A stretch of DNA of 32,303 nt from Brevundimonas denitrificans (GCF_030160755.1 NZ_BSOY01000030.1:1-32303), one strand, 5' to 3'; positions 15,274-23,246 are shown, counted from the first letter of the stretch. Numbers and translations are program-made. The notes: generated from the sequence alone by a model not told the origin.

Positions 15274-16877
15274 TTCTCGTATTCGATGGTGTAGGTCAGG
15301 ATCTGGCTGCCGCCCGCGGGTATGCGCAGCCGCCAGATCGGATAGCCGCCCGGTGCGATCACGCTCCGCGCGCTTGAGCGGACGATGCGGAAGCCGCGGT
15401 GGTTCGACTCGCCAGGCCTAATCTCGATCTCCACCGGCTGCGGCTTGTCGTTCCGGACGGTGATCGCGAGCGAGGCGCGCATCCGCTCGTAGTCATCCCT
15501 TCGGCCGAGAGTCTCCTCGGCGACCGTTTCCTGCTCGACCGTCAGGTCCATGGCCTCGCCGAAGAACAGTTCGACCGGCAGCCCCACCCCCTTGTCCTCG
15601 AACCGCGCCTGGCCGGCGAACACCGTACGACCGGCCTGGGTCTCCATCAGGCTGACCCCGCCGCCCGGCAGGGGCAGCCCCAAACCCATCTCTTCCTCGT
15701 TTATCAACCGCAGGAGAAGGCCGGGCTGGACGACCTCATCGTCATCCCCGGCGAGGACCATGGTGGCGTAGGTCCGGGTGAACCGGACGTCGGCCTGTTC
15801 CAGGAACTGCACCTGTTTGGTCTGACGCGCATTGACGTCGGTCGGTTCGGGCAGGGTGTAGATCTTGTAGTCGCCCAGTTCGCCGAGGCGGACGGTGCGG
15901 CTGCCGGTGACGACGACTTCGTCGATGTCCGTCAACAGATCTCCCCGGCTGGCCTGGATCACAGGGCTCGCCGCGTACACGACCCCTCGCACCCGCGACC
16001 CCGTCACCACGACGTCCTCCGGCGCGCCCGTCGTCGTATCGAGCGGCCAGCAGACCGGAGCCCGGGCCACTTCCACGGCCTCAACCGGCACGGTGTCCCC
16101 GTCGCGGTTCAGATTGCCCGCCACGACCTGCACCGGCGAGTCGGCGAAGCCCGTGCCGCCGAAATTGGCCAGGGTGATCCAGCCGGTCAGGGCCAGTGAA
16201 CGGCCATCGGGATTGAGCCGCGCCACATAGTCCGCCGACCATTGCAGCCCGGTGGCCAGATAGGCCAGGGTCACCGTATGCCGCCCGGCCGTCTCCGCCC
16301 GGGTGCGGATCGACAGCACCGGCTGGTCGCTGAGCCCCTCCGGCACGCGGTCGAACAGGATGCGGTCGGTCAGGCCGGAGCAGTTCAGGGCCTCCAGCCG
16401 CCCGTCGATCTCCAGCACCGTCCCCATCGGCCCCGAGCGGACGATGGCGGCCTTCTCGACCTGTTCGCCCGTCGCCGGATTGGTGCGCACCACCCGCACC
16501 ACCTCGCCCACGGACCGCTGCAGCAGCGAGCCGGGGCTGAGCAGGTCGAAGTCAGTGTTTCGCTCAAGGACCTGCGCCGGCAGGCCGTCCAGGGTCGCCG
16601 TCTGGGGCACGATGCCGGTGGCCACGCCGCGCAGCCGGATGACAGCCTCGCCTGCGGGCAGGTCGATGGTCCGTGTCTCGACGATCAGGGCCAGACCTTC
16701 CTGATCCAGTCGCTCCCACGGCTGGTTCGACCGTTCCAGCAGCGCCGCCGTGTCCACGGGCCGATCGCGATAGATCACCACCGCCGTCCGCTCCGATCCC
16801 GGCGAGATCACCTCGACCTGGGCCAGGACCGGTCCCGCCAGCGCGGCCAGGGCCGCGGCGAGCATCAGGCACCGCAC
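15270..16877 (-). CDS. DUF4139-family exported protein with TonB-box-like motifs
   Basis: A 535-residue exported protein starting at a GTG 5 nt after the stop of the upstream paralogue. The signal peptide MRCLMLAAALAALAGPVLAQ ends in a clear cleavage site. The body matches DUF4139 proteins: TVTLAYLATGLQWSADYVAR, then SLALTGWITLANFGGTGFAD, VQVVAGNL and YTLPEPTDV. It is the paralogue of the next gene upstream (shared LQW.ADYVAR.N, LTGWITL.N, LPEP, QTKQV). Residues 289-295 and 321-327 both read VVVTGSR, each after an acidic residue, inside the variable linker before YTLPEP; the paralogue lacks them. The frame is open upstream of the GTG only because it is antisense-like over the neighbour. Function is unknown. 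The two genes are almost certainly one operon. Confidence 0.87.
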   Translation of the reverse strand: MRCLMLAAALAALAGPVLAQVEVISPGSERTAVVIYRDRPVDTAALLERSNQPWERLDQEGLALIVETRTIDLPAGEAVIRLRGVATGIVPQTATLDGLPAQVLERNTDFDLLSPGSLLQRSVGEVVRVVRTNPATGEQVEKAAIVRSGPMGTVLEIDGRLEALNCSGLTDRILFDRVPEGLSDQPVLSIRTRAETAGRHTVTLAYLATGLQWSADYVARLNPDGRSLALTGWITLANFGGTGFADSPVQVVAGNLNRDGDTVPVEAVEVARAPVCWPLDTTTGAPEDVVVTGSRVRGVVYAASPVIQASRGDLLTDIDEVVVTGSRTVRLGELGDYKIYTLPEPTDVNARQTKQVQFLEQADVRFTRTYATMVLAGDDDEVVQPGLLLRLINEEEMGLGLPLPGGGVSLMETQAGRTVFAGQARFEDKGVGLPVELFFGEAMDLTVEQETVAEETLGRRDDYERMRASLAITVRNDKPQPVEIEIRPGESNHRGFRIVRSSARSVIAPGGYPIWRLRIPAGGSQILTYTIEYEN

Positions 16878-16882
16878 GGCGA

Positions 16883-18316
16883 TCAGCCGCCGGTGACGAC
16901 GGCGGCGGTCAGCACGGTCTCGCCGTTGGCGGGCACGGGCACGCGCCAGACGATGGTGTTGGCGTCCTGGACCACCCCCTCGATCGACTGGTCCTCCAGC
17001 CGGGTGTCGCGGCCCAGGCCGTGCTGGCGGACCTCGACCACGACGGCCTCGGAGCGGGCGTTGCGGACCGCGTACTCCATCTCGAACCGGGTCCGCCAAC
17101 GGTAGTAGGCCGGCTTGGGCGCTGCCTGGCTGGAGACGACGCGCGGCTGGACGGTGACGTCGAAGGCCTGGCCGGTGGTGATGACGATGTCCGATCCGGC
17201 GGGCGTGTGGGCCACCTGATCCTCGCCGATGAAGCGGGGCTCGCCGGTCTCGTCATTGACATAGACACGGGCGACCCCGGCCGGCAGCTGGGTCCCCACG
17301 CCCGAGGCGCGGTCGTTGGAGAAGATCACCGCCACCTCCGCCGCGCGCGGATCCGTCTCCGTGGTGAAGCTGTCGGCCTCGAACAGATAGCGTTTCGAGG
17401 CCGGCACATCGGCGACGTCGATCAGCCCGACCTGTTTGGTCTGGTTGTTGGCCACGGTGACCGGCTCGGGCAGCGGATAGATGTAGACGTCGGCCAGGCC
17501 CTGGGCCCCGCCCTGCTCTGTTCCATTGCCCCGCACCGCCGGACGCGGCGGCTGCGGATAGCCCCGTCCGTAGGGACTGTTGTTGTTGATCAGCGACACA
17601 TCGCCCGCCACCACCCGGGTGTCGGCGTTTGTGAAGGTCACGCCGGACTGGTTGGTCAGGGTGATCCAGCCGGTCAGGTCCAGCCGCCCCGCCCGCTCGT
17701 TGAAACGGGCCACATAGTCGGCCTTCCACTGCAGGCCGGTGGTCAGATAGGTCAGGGTGACGTCGCGCTGCCCCGCCCCCTCGGCGTCGAGGGTGACGCT
17801 GAGCGTCGGCCGCGGGCGCAGATTTTCGGGCACCTCGTCGAAGATCACCCGCGTGGGCACGCCGTCGTCGCGCAGGACCTCGATATGGTCGCCGACCCGC
17901 AGCACCACGCCCTGGTTGGCGGCCAGCACCGTGGCCCGCTGCGTCTCCTGCGCCCCGCTGCCGGGATTGGTGCGGACGATGCCGATCTCGTCGCCGACCG
18001 CCGACTGCATCAGCTTGTCGGGGGTCAGCAGGTCATAGTCGAAATTCTGCTCGACGACCGACAGGCCGCGGCCGGACAGGCCGACCGTCTCGGGCCGGAT
18101 GCTGGCGGAGACGCCAGGGAATTCGCGCCGCGAACGGCCCGCGGGCACGGTCAGGGAGCGCGTATCCTCTACCAGGGCGATGTTCTGGTTGTAGATGGTC
18201 AGTGAGACGGCGTCGGGGCCGCCTGAGCCGTCCTGGGCCTCCTGGGCCGCGACCGGCGCGCCCGCGAGCAGGACCAGGGCGGCGGCGCCGGTCATCAGGT
18301 TGAGGCGGACATTCAT
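16883..18316 (-). CDS. DUF4139-family exported protein
   Basis: A 477-residue exported protein. ATG 18316 has GGGAG 7 nt upstream and gives the signal peptide MNVRLNLMTGAAALVLLAGAPVAA; the frame is open a little further upstream but without a better start. The body carries an N-terminal beta-rich region (VSLTIYNQNIALVEDTRSLT) and the DUF4139 core (DVTLTYLTTGLQWKADYVAR, then LDLTGWITLTNQSGVTF, TRVVAGDV and YIYPLPEPVTVANNQTKQV). The linker contains a Gly/Pro-rich stretch (YGRGYPQPPRPAVRGNGTEQ). The C-terminal part resembles a beta-sandwich. It is followed after 5 nt by its paralogue. Family members occur in many bacteria without an established biochemical role; some are annotated as mucoidy-inhibitor-like. 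It is divergent from the PCuAC gene, suggesting shared control. Confidence 0.87.
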   Translation of the reverse strand: MNVRLNLMTGAAALVLLAGAPVAAQEAQDGSGGPDAVSLTIYNQNIALVEDTRSLTVPAGRSRREFPGVSASIRPETVGLSGRGLSVVEQNFDYDLLTPDKLMQSAVGDEIGIVRTNPGSGAQETQRATVLAANQGVVLRVGDHIEVLRDDGVPTRVIFDEVPENLRPRPTLSVTLDAEGAGQRDVTLTYLTTGLQWKADYVARFNERAGRLDLTGWITLTNQSGVTFTNADTRVVAGDVSLINNNSPYGRGYPQPPRPAVRGNGTEQGGAQGLADVYIYPLPEPVTVANNQTKQVGLIDVADVPASKRYLFEADSFTTETDPRAAEVAVIFSNDRASGVGTQLPAGVARVYVNDETGEPRFIGEDQVAHTPAGSDIVITTGQAFDVTVQPRVVSSQAAPKPAYYRWRTRFEMEYAVRNARSEAVVVEVRQHGLGRDTRLEDQSIEGVVQDANTIVWRVPVPANGETVLTAAVVTGG

Positions 18317-18333
18317 GCGGAGGCTCCCGGACT

Positions 18334-18384
18334 GCGTGTGAAAGCGTGTCACGCGCTCAGGGGGCTGTCCATTGGCAAGCGTGA
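18334..18384. promoter_or_regulatory. GCGTG repeats in the DUF4139/PCuAC divergent spacer
   Basis: GCGTGT occurs at 18334-18339 and 18344-18349, exactly 10 nt apart, and GCGTGA at 18379-18384. The second copy is part of the 11-nt palindrome GCGTG-T-CACGC (18344-18354). They lie in the 131-bp spacer between two divergent genes, where a shared operator would be expected. No regulator is identified. Confidence 0.35.
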
Positions 18385-18447
18385 CAGGCCGCCGCCTTGT
18401 CGCCGGCGCGCGCGGGAGCTAGACCCGCCGTCGCCCAAGGAGCCGTC

Positions 18448-18933
18448 ATGACCCGTCCCCTGATCCTCGTCGCCGCCCTGCTCACCCTCGCCGCCTGCAG
18501 TCCGGGCGACGCCGGGGGGTCCGGCGAAGCCGCGACCGTGCGGGTTGCGGGCGCGATCTGCCGCCCGACCCCGGTCGGCCGCCAGATGACCGGCTGCTAC
18601 CTGACCCTGACCGCCGCGACCGCCGACCGGCTGGTCTCGGTCAACAGCCCTGACGCCAACATGGTCCAGATCCACGAAAGCCGGATCGAGAGCGGCATGA
18701 TGATGATGGGCGAACTGAGGGAAGGCCTCCCCCTGCCCGCCGGCGAGACCGTGACCCTGGAGCCGGGCGGCAACCACCTGATGCTGATGGGGGTGAAGGA
18801 GCCCCTGGTCGCCGGCGACACCGTCGCCCTGACCCTGACCTTCGAGTCCTCGCCGCCGGTTGAGGTGACCGCGACCGTCGGCCAGCCGGCCGTGGCGGAG
18901 ACCGGCGGGACGGCCGCCCCCGCCGCCGCCTGA
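18448..18933 (+). CDS. PCuAC-family copper chaperone lipoprotein
   Basis: A 161-residue predicted lipoprotein of the PCuAC (DUF461) family, periplasmic proteins that carry Cu(I) to the CuA centre of cytochrome c oxidase. MTRPLILVAALLTLAAC gives a lipobox with Cys17. The copper-site pattern is visible: His76 (QIHESR), a Met cluster at 84-87 (GMMMMG), and His110/Met112 (PGGNHLMLMG). The beta-sandwich motifs YLTLTA and LTLTFE flank it. A Pro/Ala tail follows. ATG 18448 has AAGGAG 5 nt upstream. Two extra cysteines (39 and 50) precede the copper site. It is divergent from the DUF4139 pair and upstream of ychF. Copper function is inferred from family motifs. Confidence 0.88.
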   Translation: MTRPLILVAALLTLAACSPGDAGGSGEAATVRVAGAICRPTPVGRQMTGCYLTLTAATADRLVSVNSPDANMVQIHESRIESGMMMMGELREGLPLPAGETVTLEPGGNHLMLMGVKEPLVAGDTVALTLTFESSPPVEVTATVGQPAVAETGGTAAPAAA

Positions 18934-19013
18934 CCCGCCCGACAACGCCCGAGCCTGACAAACCGGTCACGACCGGCTAAAGGCTCGCGCTCACGAGGAA
19001 CCTCCCCAAGACC

Positions 19014-20111
19014 ATGGCCCTGAAAGTCGCGATCGTCGGCCTGCCCAATGTCGGCAAGTCCACCCTGTTCAACGCCCTGACCAAGACGGCGGCGGCGCAG
19101 GCCGCCAACTATCCGTTCTGCACCATCGAGCCCAATACGGGCGATGTGGCCGTGCCCGAGCCGCGGCTTGAGGTGCTGGCGTCGATCGCCGGGTCGAAGG
19201 AAATCATCCCCTCGCGGATCACCTTCGTCGACATCGCCGGCCTGGTGCGCGGCGCGTCCAAGGGCGAGGGCCTGGGCAACCAGTTCCTGGCCAACATCCG
19301 CGACTGCGATGCGGTGGCCTTCGTGGCCCGTTGCTTCATCGATGACGACATCACCCACGTCGAGAACCGCATCGACCCGATCAGCGATCTCGAGATCATC
19401 GAGACCGAGCTGATGCTGGCCGACCTCGAAAGCCTCGAGAAGCGGGTCGTCAACGTCGAGAAGAAGGCCAAGGGCGGGGACAAGGACGCGCAGCAGACCC
19501 TGCGCCTGATCAACATGGCCCTGACGCCCCTGCGCGCCGGCAAGCCCGCCCGCGTGGTCCAAGTCGACAAGGAGGACGAGAAGGCGTGGCACATGCTGCA
19601 GCTGCTGACCTCCCTGCCGGCGCTCTATGTCTCCAACGTCGATGAGAACTCGGCCGACAAGGGCAATGAATTGTCCGACCTGGTCGCGGCGCGCGCCGCC
19701 CAGGACAACGCCAAGGCCGTGGTCATCTCGGCCAAGATCGATTCCGAACTGGCCGTGCTGGACGCCGAGGAACAGGCGGAGTTCCTCGAGAGCCTCGGCC
19801 TGGCGGAACCTGGCCTGAACCGGCTGATCCGCGAGGCCTACGCCCTGCTGGGCCTGCAGTCCTATTTCACCGTGGGGCCCAAGGAAGCGCGCGCCTGGAC
19901 GATCCCGATCGGGGCCACCGCGCCGCAGGCGGCGGGCGTGATCCACACCGATTTCGAGAAGGGCTTCATCCGCGCCGAGACCATCGCCTTCGACGACTTC
20001 GTCGCCCTGAAGGGCGAAGCGAAGGCGCGCGAGGCGGGCAAGCTGCGCGCCGAGGGCAAGAGCTATGTCGTCAAGGACGGCGACGTGATGAATTTCCTGT
20101 TCAACGGATGA
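19014..20111 (+). CDS. ychF: Redox-regulated ATPase YchF (Obg family)
   Basis: A 365-residue cytoplasmic P-loop NTPase of the Obg/OLA1 group that prefers ATP and associates with ribosomes and stress responses. G1 motif GLPNVGKS is at residues 9-16; the switch region ANYPFCTIEPNTG follows; G3 is DIAGLV (about 70-75); and the altered G4 is NVDE, the basis for ATP rather than GTP preference in this family. A helical insert lies at about 130-195, and the C-terminal TGS domain contains SYFTVGPKEARAWT and ends DVMNFLFNG, as expected. It is often the neighbour of pth; here about 3.7 kb of other genes separates them. Confidence 0.97.
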   Translation: MALKVAIVGLPNVGKSTLFNALTKTAAAQAANYPFCTIEPNTGDVAVPEPRLEVLASIAGSKEIIPSRITFVDIAGLVRGASKGEGLGNQFLANIRDCDAVAFVARCFIDDDITHVENRIDPISDLEIIETELMLADLESLEKRVVNVEKKAKGGDKDAQQTLRLINMALTPLRAGKPARVVQVDKEDEKAWHMLQLLTSLPALYVSNVDENSADKGNELSDLVAARAAQDNAKAVVISAKIDSELAVLDAEEQAEFLESLGLAEPGLNRLIREAYALLGLQSYFTVGPKEARAWTIPIGATAPQAAGVIHTDFEKGFIRAETIAFDDFVALKGEAKAREAGKLRAEGKSYVVKDGDVMNFLFNG

Positions 20112-20155
20112 TCGTTCAAGGCTAGCCTTTCATCTTCCTGTTGCGTGAGGATCGA

Positions 20156-21730
20156 ATGCGCCGCCTGTTGCTGATCGCCGTCCTGGCCCTCGTTCCGACC
20201 GTCGCCCTTGCCCAGGAGCCGGCCGCGCCGCCGGCGCCGCCGGCCGCCGAAATCGATCCGGGAGCCGCCGCGCCGGTGGGCCTGTCGGAACGGTTCACCG
20301 CCGCCTTCATCGGGCTGGAGCCCGCGGGCGAGCCCGAGGTCCACCCCGCCGCGCGGCGTGACCAACCCGTCCTGATCGCGCCGCTCCGGCTGGTCGAGGA
20401 GGGACGGCTGGATGCGACCATCGCCACGGCGGATCGCCGCATGGCCGCCGGGACGCTGGTGACGCACCGGCGCTTCTCGGCCGGGGTGGCCGCCGAACAG
20501 TCGGACAGGCTCGAGGCCTGGTGCGGCATCGGCGAGGAGCGGCGCGGATCGCGCTGGTCGCCCGCCACGGTCTGCATGGTGCACACGCCCGACGGCCAGG
20601 CCAATCTCGGCGGCCCGCTGTATTCGTTCTTCCCCTGGTGGTTGGTGACCAGCCTGACCTTCGCCGACGTCGACGCGCGGGCGCCGCGGGTGGCCGTCAC
20701 GCCCGCCGCCTCGAACAGCGCCTTTTCGCTGACCGTGGCCTTCGTGCGAATTCGCGAGGGCCAGGTGCGGCTTTCACGCCGGATCGTGGGACCGGGTCAG
20801 GAAGAAGGACGCACCTCCACCTTCCCGATGACGACCGTCGATGTGCCGATGACCGGCGGCGTCGCGGCCTGGGTCTATGACGGCCTCGAGCTGACCCTGA
20901 CGCCGAACCGGTATCGCGACGCCCTGACCGTCACCAGCCGCCGCATTGCGCCGCCGGTCGACCAGACCGTGGCGGGCGGCGAAGGGCTGGCGCGGGCGCT
21001 GCGCGCCGACGATGACGAGGACGCCGCGCCGATCGAACCGACGCCGGGCGTCATCGGCGGGGTCCTGCTTCGGCCGGAACGCCTTGCCGTCGCGGCGGGA
21101 CCGGTGGCGCGCGGCGGCGTGCTGGCCTCGGGCTCGATGGAACACGCCCGAACGGGCCGCTTCCGGCAGGACACGGTCATCGAGGGCTCGATGAGCCCGC
21201 GCATCGCCGCCGGCACGGTGGCGCACCGCGTGGAGGTGTTGCGCACCTCGGCGCTCGGGACGCGCAGCCTGTCGACCTTCTGGTGCGCCCCGGTTTCGGC
21301 CATGACCGTGTTCGGCCGTCAGGACGACCAGCAGACCTGCTTCCGTCGCCGGGGCGGCCGCTATGAAGGCCTGTGGCCGGATACGGGGCGGAGCTGGCTG
21401 ACGACCACGGACCGGTCCTCGACCCCGCTGTCCCGCTATCTCGCCGCGCTGGACATCGAGGAATCGGACACCGACCTGATCGGGCCGATGGACGTGCGGT
21501 TCGAACTGCAGCGCCTCACGCCGACGCTGGCGGTGGTGCGCATCCTCGCCCGACGCGAGGAGCAGGACGCGCTGGTGATGACCGTCTCACAGCCGGTCGA
21601 GAACGGGACGGCGGTCTTCCCGCTGTGGACGCACCGGCTGGTGCTCTCGGTCGCGGGGGAACAGGCGACGGCGACGCTCGCCGCCGATGGCGACGGATCG
21701 GGCCTGGCGGAGGTCGGCGCCTATCCCTGA
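20156..21730 (+). CDS. Exported protein of unknown function with two similar halves
   Basis: A 524-residue protein with a signal peptide (MRRLLLIAVLALVPTVALAQ) and a short Pro/Ala linker. ATG 20156 has GAGG 5 nt upstream; an in-frame TTG at 20141 is less likely. Two segments look like copies of one another: residues 96-140 (MAAGTLVTHRRFSAG, then AWC with Cys123, then Cys140) and 350-395 (IAAGTVAHRVEV, then FWC with Cys377, then Cys395). Each copy has WC followed 17-18 residues later by a second Cys, so each could hold one disulphide. I recognise no named family. It lies 44 bp after ychF and overlaps the convergent lipoprotein gene by 10 bp. A periplasmic location is inferred. Confidence 0.8.
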   Translation: MRRLLLIAVLALVPTVALAQEPAAPPAPPAAEIDPGAAAPVGLSERFTAAFIGLEPAGEPEVHPAARRDQPVLIAPLRLVEEGRLDATIATADRRMAAGTLVTHRRFSAGVAAEQSDRLEAWCGIGEERRGSRWSPATVCMVHTPDGQANLGGPLYSFFPWWLVTSLTFADVDARAPRVAVTPAASNSAFSLTVAFVRIREGQVRLSRRIVGPGQEEGRTSTFPMTTVDVPMTGGVAAWVYDGLELTLTPNRYRDALTVTSRRIAPPVDQTVAGGEGLARALRADDDEDAAPIEPTPGVIGGVLLRPERLAVAAGPVARGGVLASGSMEHARTGRFRQDTVIEGSMSPRIAAGTVAHRVEVLRTSALGTRSLSTFWCAPVSAMTVFGRQDDQQTCFRRRGGRYEGLWPDTGRSWLTTTDRSSTPLSRYLAALDIEESDTDLIGPMDVRFELQRLTPTLAVVRILARREEQDALVMTVSQPVENGTAVFPLWTHRLVLSVAGEQATATLAADGDGSGLAEVGAYP

Positions 21731-22206
21731 GGCGCGACGGCCGCCGCCGGCGCGGGGCAGCGCACCAGGCTGATCACCGCATTGTTCCGGTTCAGCCAGG
21801 TCAGGCGCATGCCCTCGCCATGCACCGCCATCTGGATTCGCTCGTTCGAGGTCTGCCCCTCCGCTGCGCAGGCCAGCGCCGCCTGATAGCCGTCGGCGAC
21901 CTGGGTGATCGACAGGATGCCGCAACTGTTCTCATAGCCCTCGAACCGGGTGGTGGTGATCTCGATCGGCCGCTCCGCGCCTTGCAGATTGGCGCACCAG
22001 CCGACGTTGGCGGCCCAGCGACCCACGAAGGTCTGCGGTCCCGATCCCGGCAGGATGGAGCCGACGCCCGGCGGCGGGGTCGGCGGCGGGGCCTCGGCCT
22101 CCGGCGTATCGATCGGCGCGGCCGGATCCGTCGGCGGATTGGTCCCGGCCTGGCCGCATGCGGCAAGCGTCAATACGGCGAGGATGGCGAGGCGATTTGA
22201 GGTCAT
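21721..22206 (-). CDS. Small predicted lipoprotein
   Basis: A 161-residue protein with the signal MTSNRLAILAVLTLAAC (lipobox Cys17), a Pro-rich linker (PTDPAAPIDTPEAEAPPPTP) and a compact domain starting FVGRWAANVGWCANL. The domain has three cysteines (in GWCANL, NSCGIL and LACAAE) plus one near the C-terminus (VRCPAP). The core GRWA plus a short beta-rich domain (IEITTTRFEGYENSCGI) resembles small conserved periplasmic proteins of alphaproteobacteria that I cannot name. Its 3' end overlaps the convergent exported-protein gene by 10 bp. It is divergent from the 87-residue gene, with 130 bp between the starts. Confidence 0.78.
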   Translation of the reverse strand: MTSNRLAILAVLTLAACGQAGTNPPTDPAAPIDTPEAEAPPPTPPPGVGSILPGSGPQTFVGRWAANVGWCANLQGAERPIEITTTRFEGYENSCGILSITQVADGYQAALACAAEGQTSNERIQMAVHGEGMRLTWLNRNNAVISLVRCPAPAAAVAPQG

Positions 22207-22336
22207 CAGGCATGAACGCCGTTCGGTCGTCGCGGCTCCAAACTTTCCCCCTGATCACGAATTCGCGGTCACGCTTGCATCGTCCGCAAGATTTTGCGAC
22301 CGGTTCGCTTGTGTCGAGAACAAGGGGGCGTCCCGC

Positions 22337-22600
22337 ATGACTCAGAACACCAATCCGTGGGCGAAACAGATCGATCCGCTGGCGCAGGACATCGCCGCGG
22401 TGCTCAGACGGATGGGCGGCTCGGCCCACCAGCGGGACGTCGTCCAGTGCGTCGCCGCCATGAAACGACAGCGCGGCGAGACCGTCGCCCAGGACCTCGC
22501 CAACAAGATCGTCGAGGCGTTCGAACGCTATCGCGACCTGTTCTTCAAACCCTTCGGCGAAGGCTCGATGCGGTGGGCCCTGCAACCCGGCGTCGCCTGA
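22337..22600 (+). CDS. Conserved-looking small protein, 87 residues, function unknown
   Basis: A small soluble protein starting at ATG 22337, with AGGGGG about 8 nt upstream. The plus-strand frame is open further upstream, but that part is antisense to the lipoprotein gene. The sequence looks all-helical: PLAQDIAAVLRRMGGSAHQR could begin a winged-helix-like fold (helix, turn, HQRDVVQCVAAMKRQ), followed by a long helix (VAQDLANKIVEAFERYRDLF) and the tail KPFGEGSMRWAL. A DNA-binding role is only a guess. An inverted repeat, CTTGC-N7-GCAAG (22274-22290), lies in the upstream spacer and may be part of its regulation. It ends at a strong bidirectional terminator shared with the outer-membrane protein gene. 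Confidence 0.75.
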   Translation: MTQNTNPWAKQIDPLAQDIAAVLRRMGGSAHQRDVVQCVAAMKRQRGETVAQDLANKIVEAFERYRDLFFKPFGEGSMRWALQPGVA

Positions 22601-22621
22601 TCCCACACGGTTGAACCCACG

Positions 22622-22659
22622 AAAAGGCGCGCACCCCGCGAGGGATGCGCGCCTTCGTC
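22622..22659. terminator. Bidirectional intrinsic terminator
   Basis: AAGGCGCGCA (22624-22633) and TGCGCGCCTT (22646-22655) form a perfect 10-bp stem. Four A precede the GGCGCGC stem core, so on the minus strand it reads into CCTTTTCG; on the plus strand it is followed by CTTCGTCGTT. It serves the convergent 87-residue gene and the outer-membrane protein gene. Confidence 0.8.
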
Positions 22660-22676
22660 GTTCAGGCGATGAGGTC

Positions 22677-23207
22677 CTAGAAGCGGCGGACGTAGCTCAG
22701 GCCGTAGGTGTCCAGTTCACCGCCGTTGTCGTCGGTGAAGTCGCGGCGGGTCCAGTCGGCGCGGACGCCGTTCTGCGCGTCGAAGAAGTAGTTGGCGCCG
22801 ACGCCGTAGTTGACGCTCTCGCCGTCCTCGGTCGCGCTGAAGCCCGCGACGTCGGCCTTGATCTGGGTCGTGCCGTAGCCGACGCGGCCGAACAGTTCGA
22901 AATTCTCGTTGATCGGCAGGGTGGCGACGCCATAGGCGGCGACGTCATATTCATGGGACAGGTCGCCGGTCACGCCGCCGACGGTGACGTCGTCGTCCTT
23001 GACGCCGAACGAGGCTTCGCCCTCGACGCCGAAATACGGGGACACCCTGGCGGTCACGCGGCCGGTGACGGCGCCGAGGTTGGCGTCGTCGCCGTCCAGG
23101 ACGGTGTAGCCGACCGAGCCCGAGACCTGCGGGGAGGAGATGCTCTGGGCCATGGCCGGCGCGGCGATCAGAGTAAGGGCGGCGGTCGCGAGAAGAATGT
23201 TACGCAT
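22677..23207 (-). CDS. Outer-membrane beta-barrel protein (OmpA/OmpW-like porin family)
   Basis: A 176-residue protein with a signal peptide (MRNILLATAALTLIAAPAMA) and an alternating polar/hydrophobic pattern typical of an eight-stranded barrel. Recurrent strands are VSGSVGYTVLDG, VTARVSPYFGVEGEASFGV, YDVAAYGVATLPINENFELF, GRVGYGTTQIKA, VNYGVGANYFF and TYGLSYVRRF. It ends in an aromatic residue (Phe), the signal recognised by BamA during outer-membrane insertion. Substrate or role is unknown; small barrels of this type are often structural or adhesive. ATG 23207 is preceded by a leader containing a GAAA-capped hairpin. The bamD gene in this window encodes part of the machine that would assemble it. 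Confidence 0.88.
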   Translation of the reverse strand: MRNILLATAALTLIAAPAMAQSISSPQVSGSVGYTVLDGDDANLGAVTGRVTARVSPYFGVEGEASFGVKDDDVTVGGVTGDLSHEYDVAAYGVATLPINENFELFGRVGYGTTQIKADVAGFSATEDGESVNYGVGANYFFDAQNGVRADWTRRDFTDDNGGELDTYGLSYVRRF

Positions 23208-23230
23208 TGTTTCTTGTATCCTCTAGATGC

Positions 23231-23246
23231 GGTGACTTTCGTCACC
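23231..23246 (-). promoter_or_regulatory. Hairpin in the 5' leader of the outer-membrane protein mRNA
   Basis: On the minus strand GGTGAC-GAAA-GTCACC forms a perfect 6-bp stem with a GNRA tetraloop. It ends 23 nt before the start codon, just upstream of the AGAGGA ribosome site region. It could stabilise the transcript, as 5' hairpins do in other omp mRNAs; that role is inference. Confidence 0.45.

Noticed and set aside
16878..17099. N-terminal extension of the DUF4139 gene to 609 residues
   Set aside because: The extension is Arg/Gly/Pro-rich out-of-frame sequence over the upstream paralogue; the GTG at 16877 gives a proper signal peptide.
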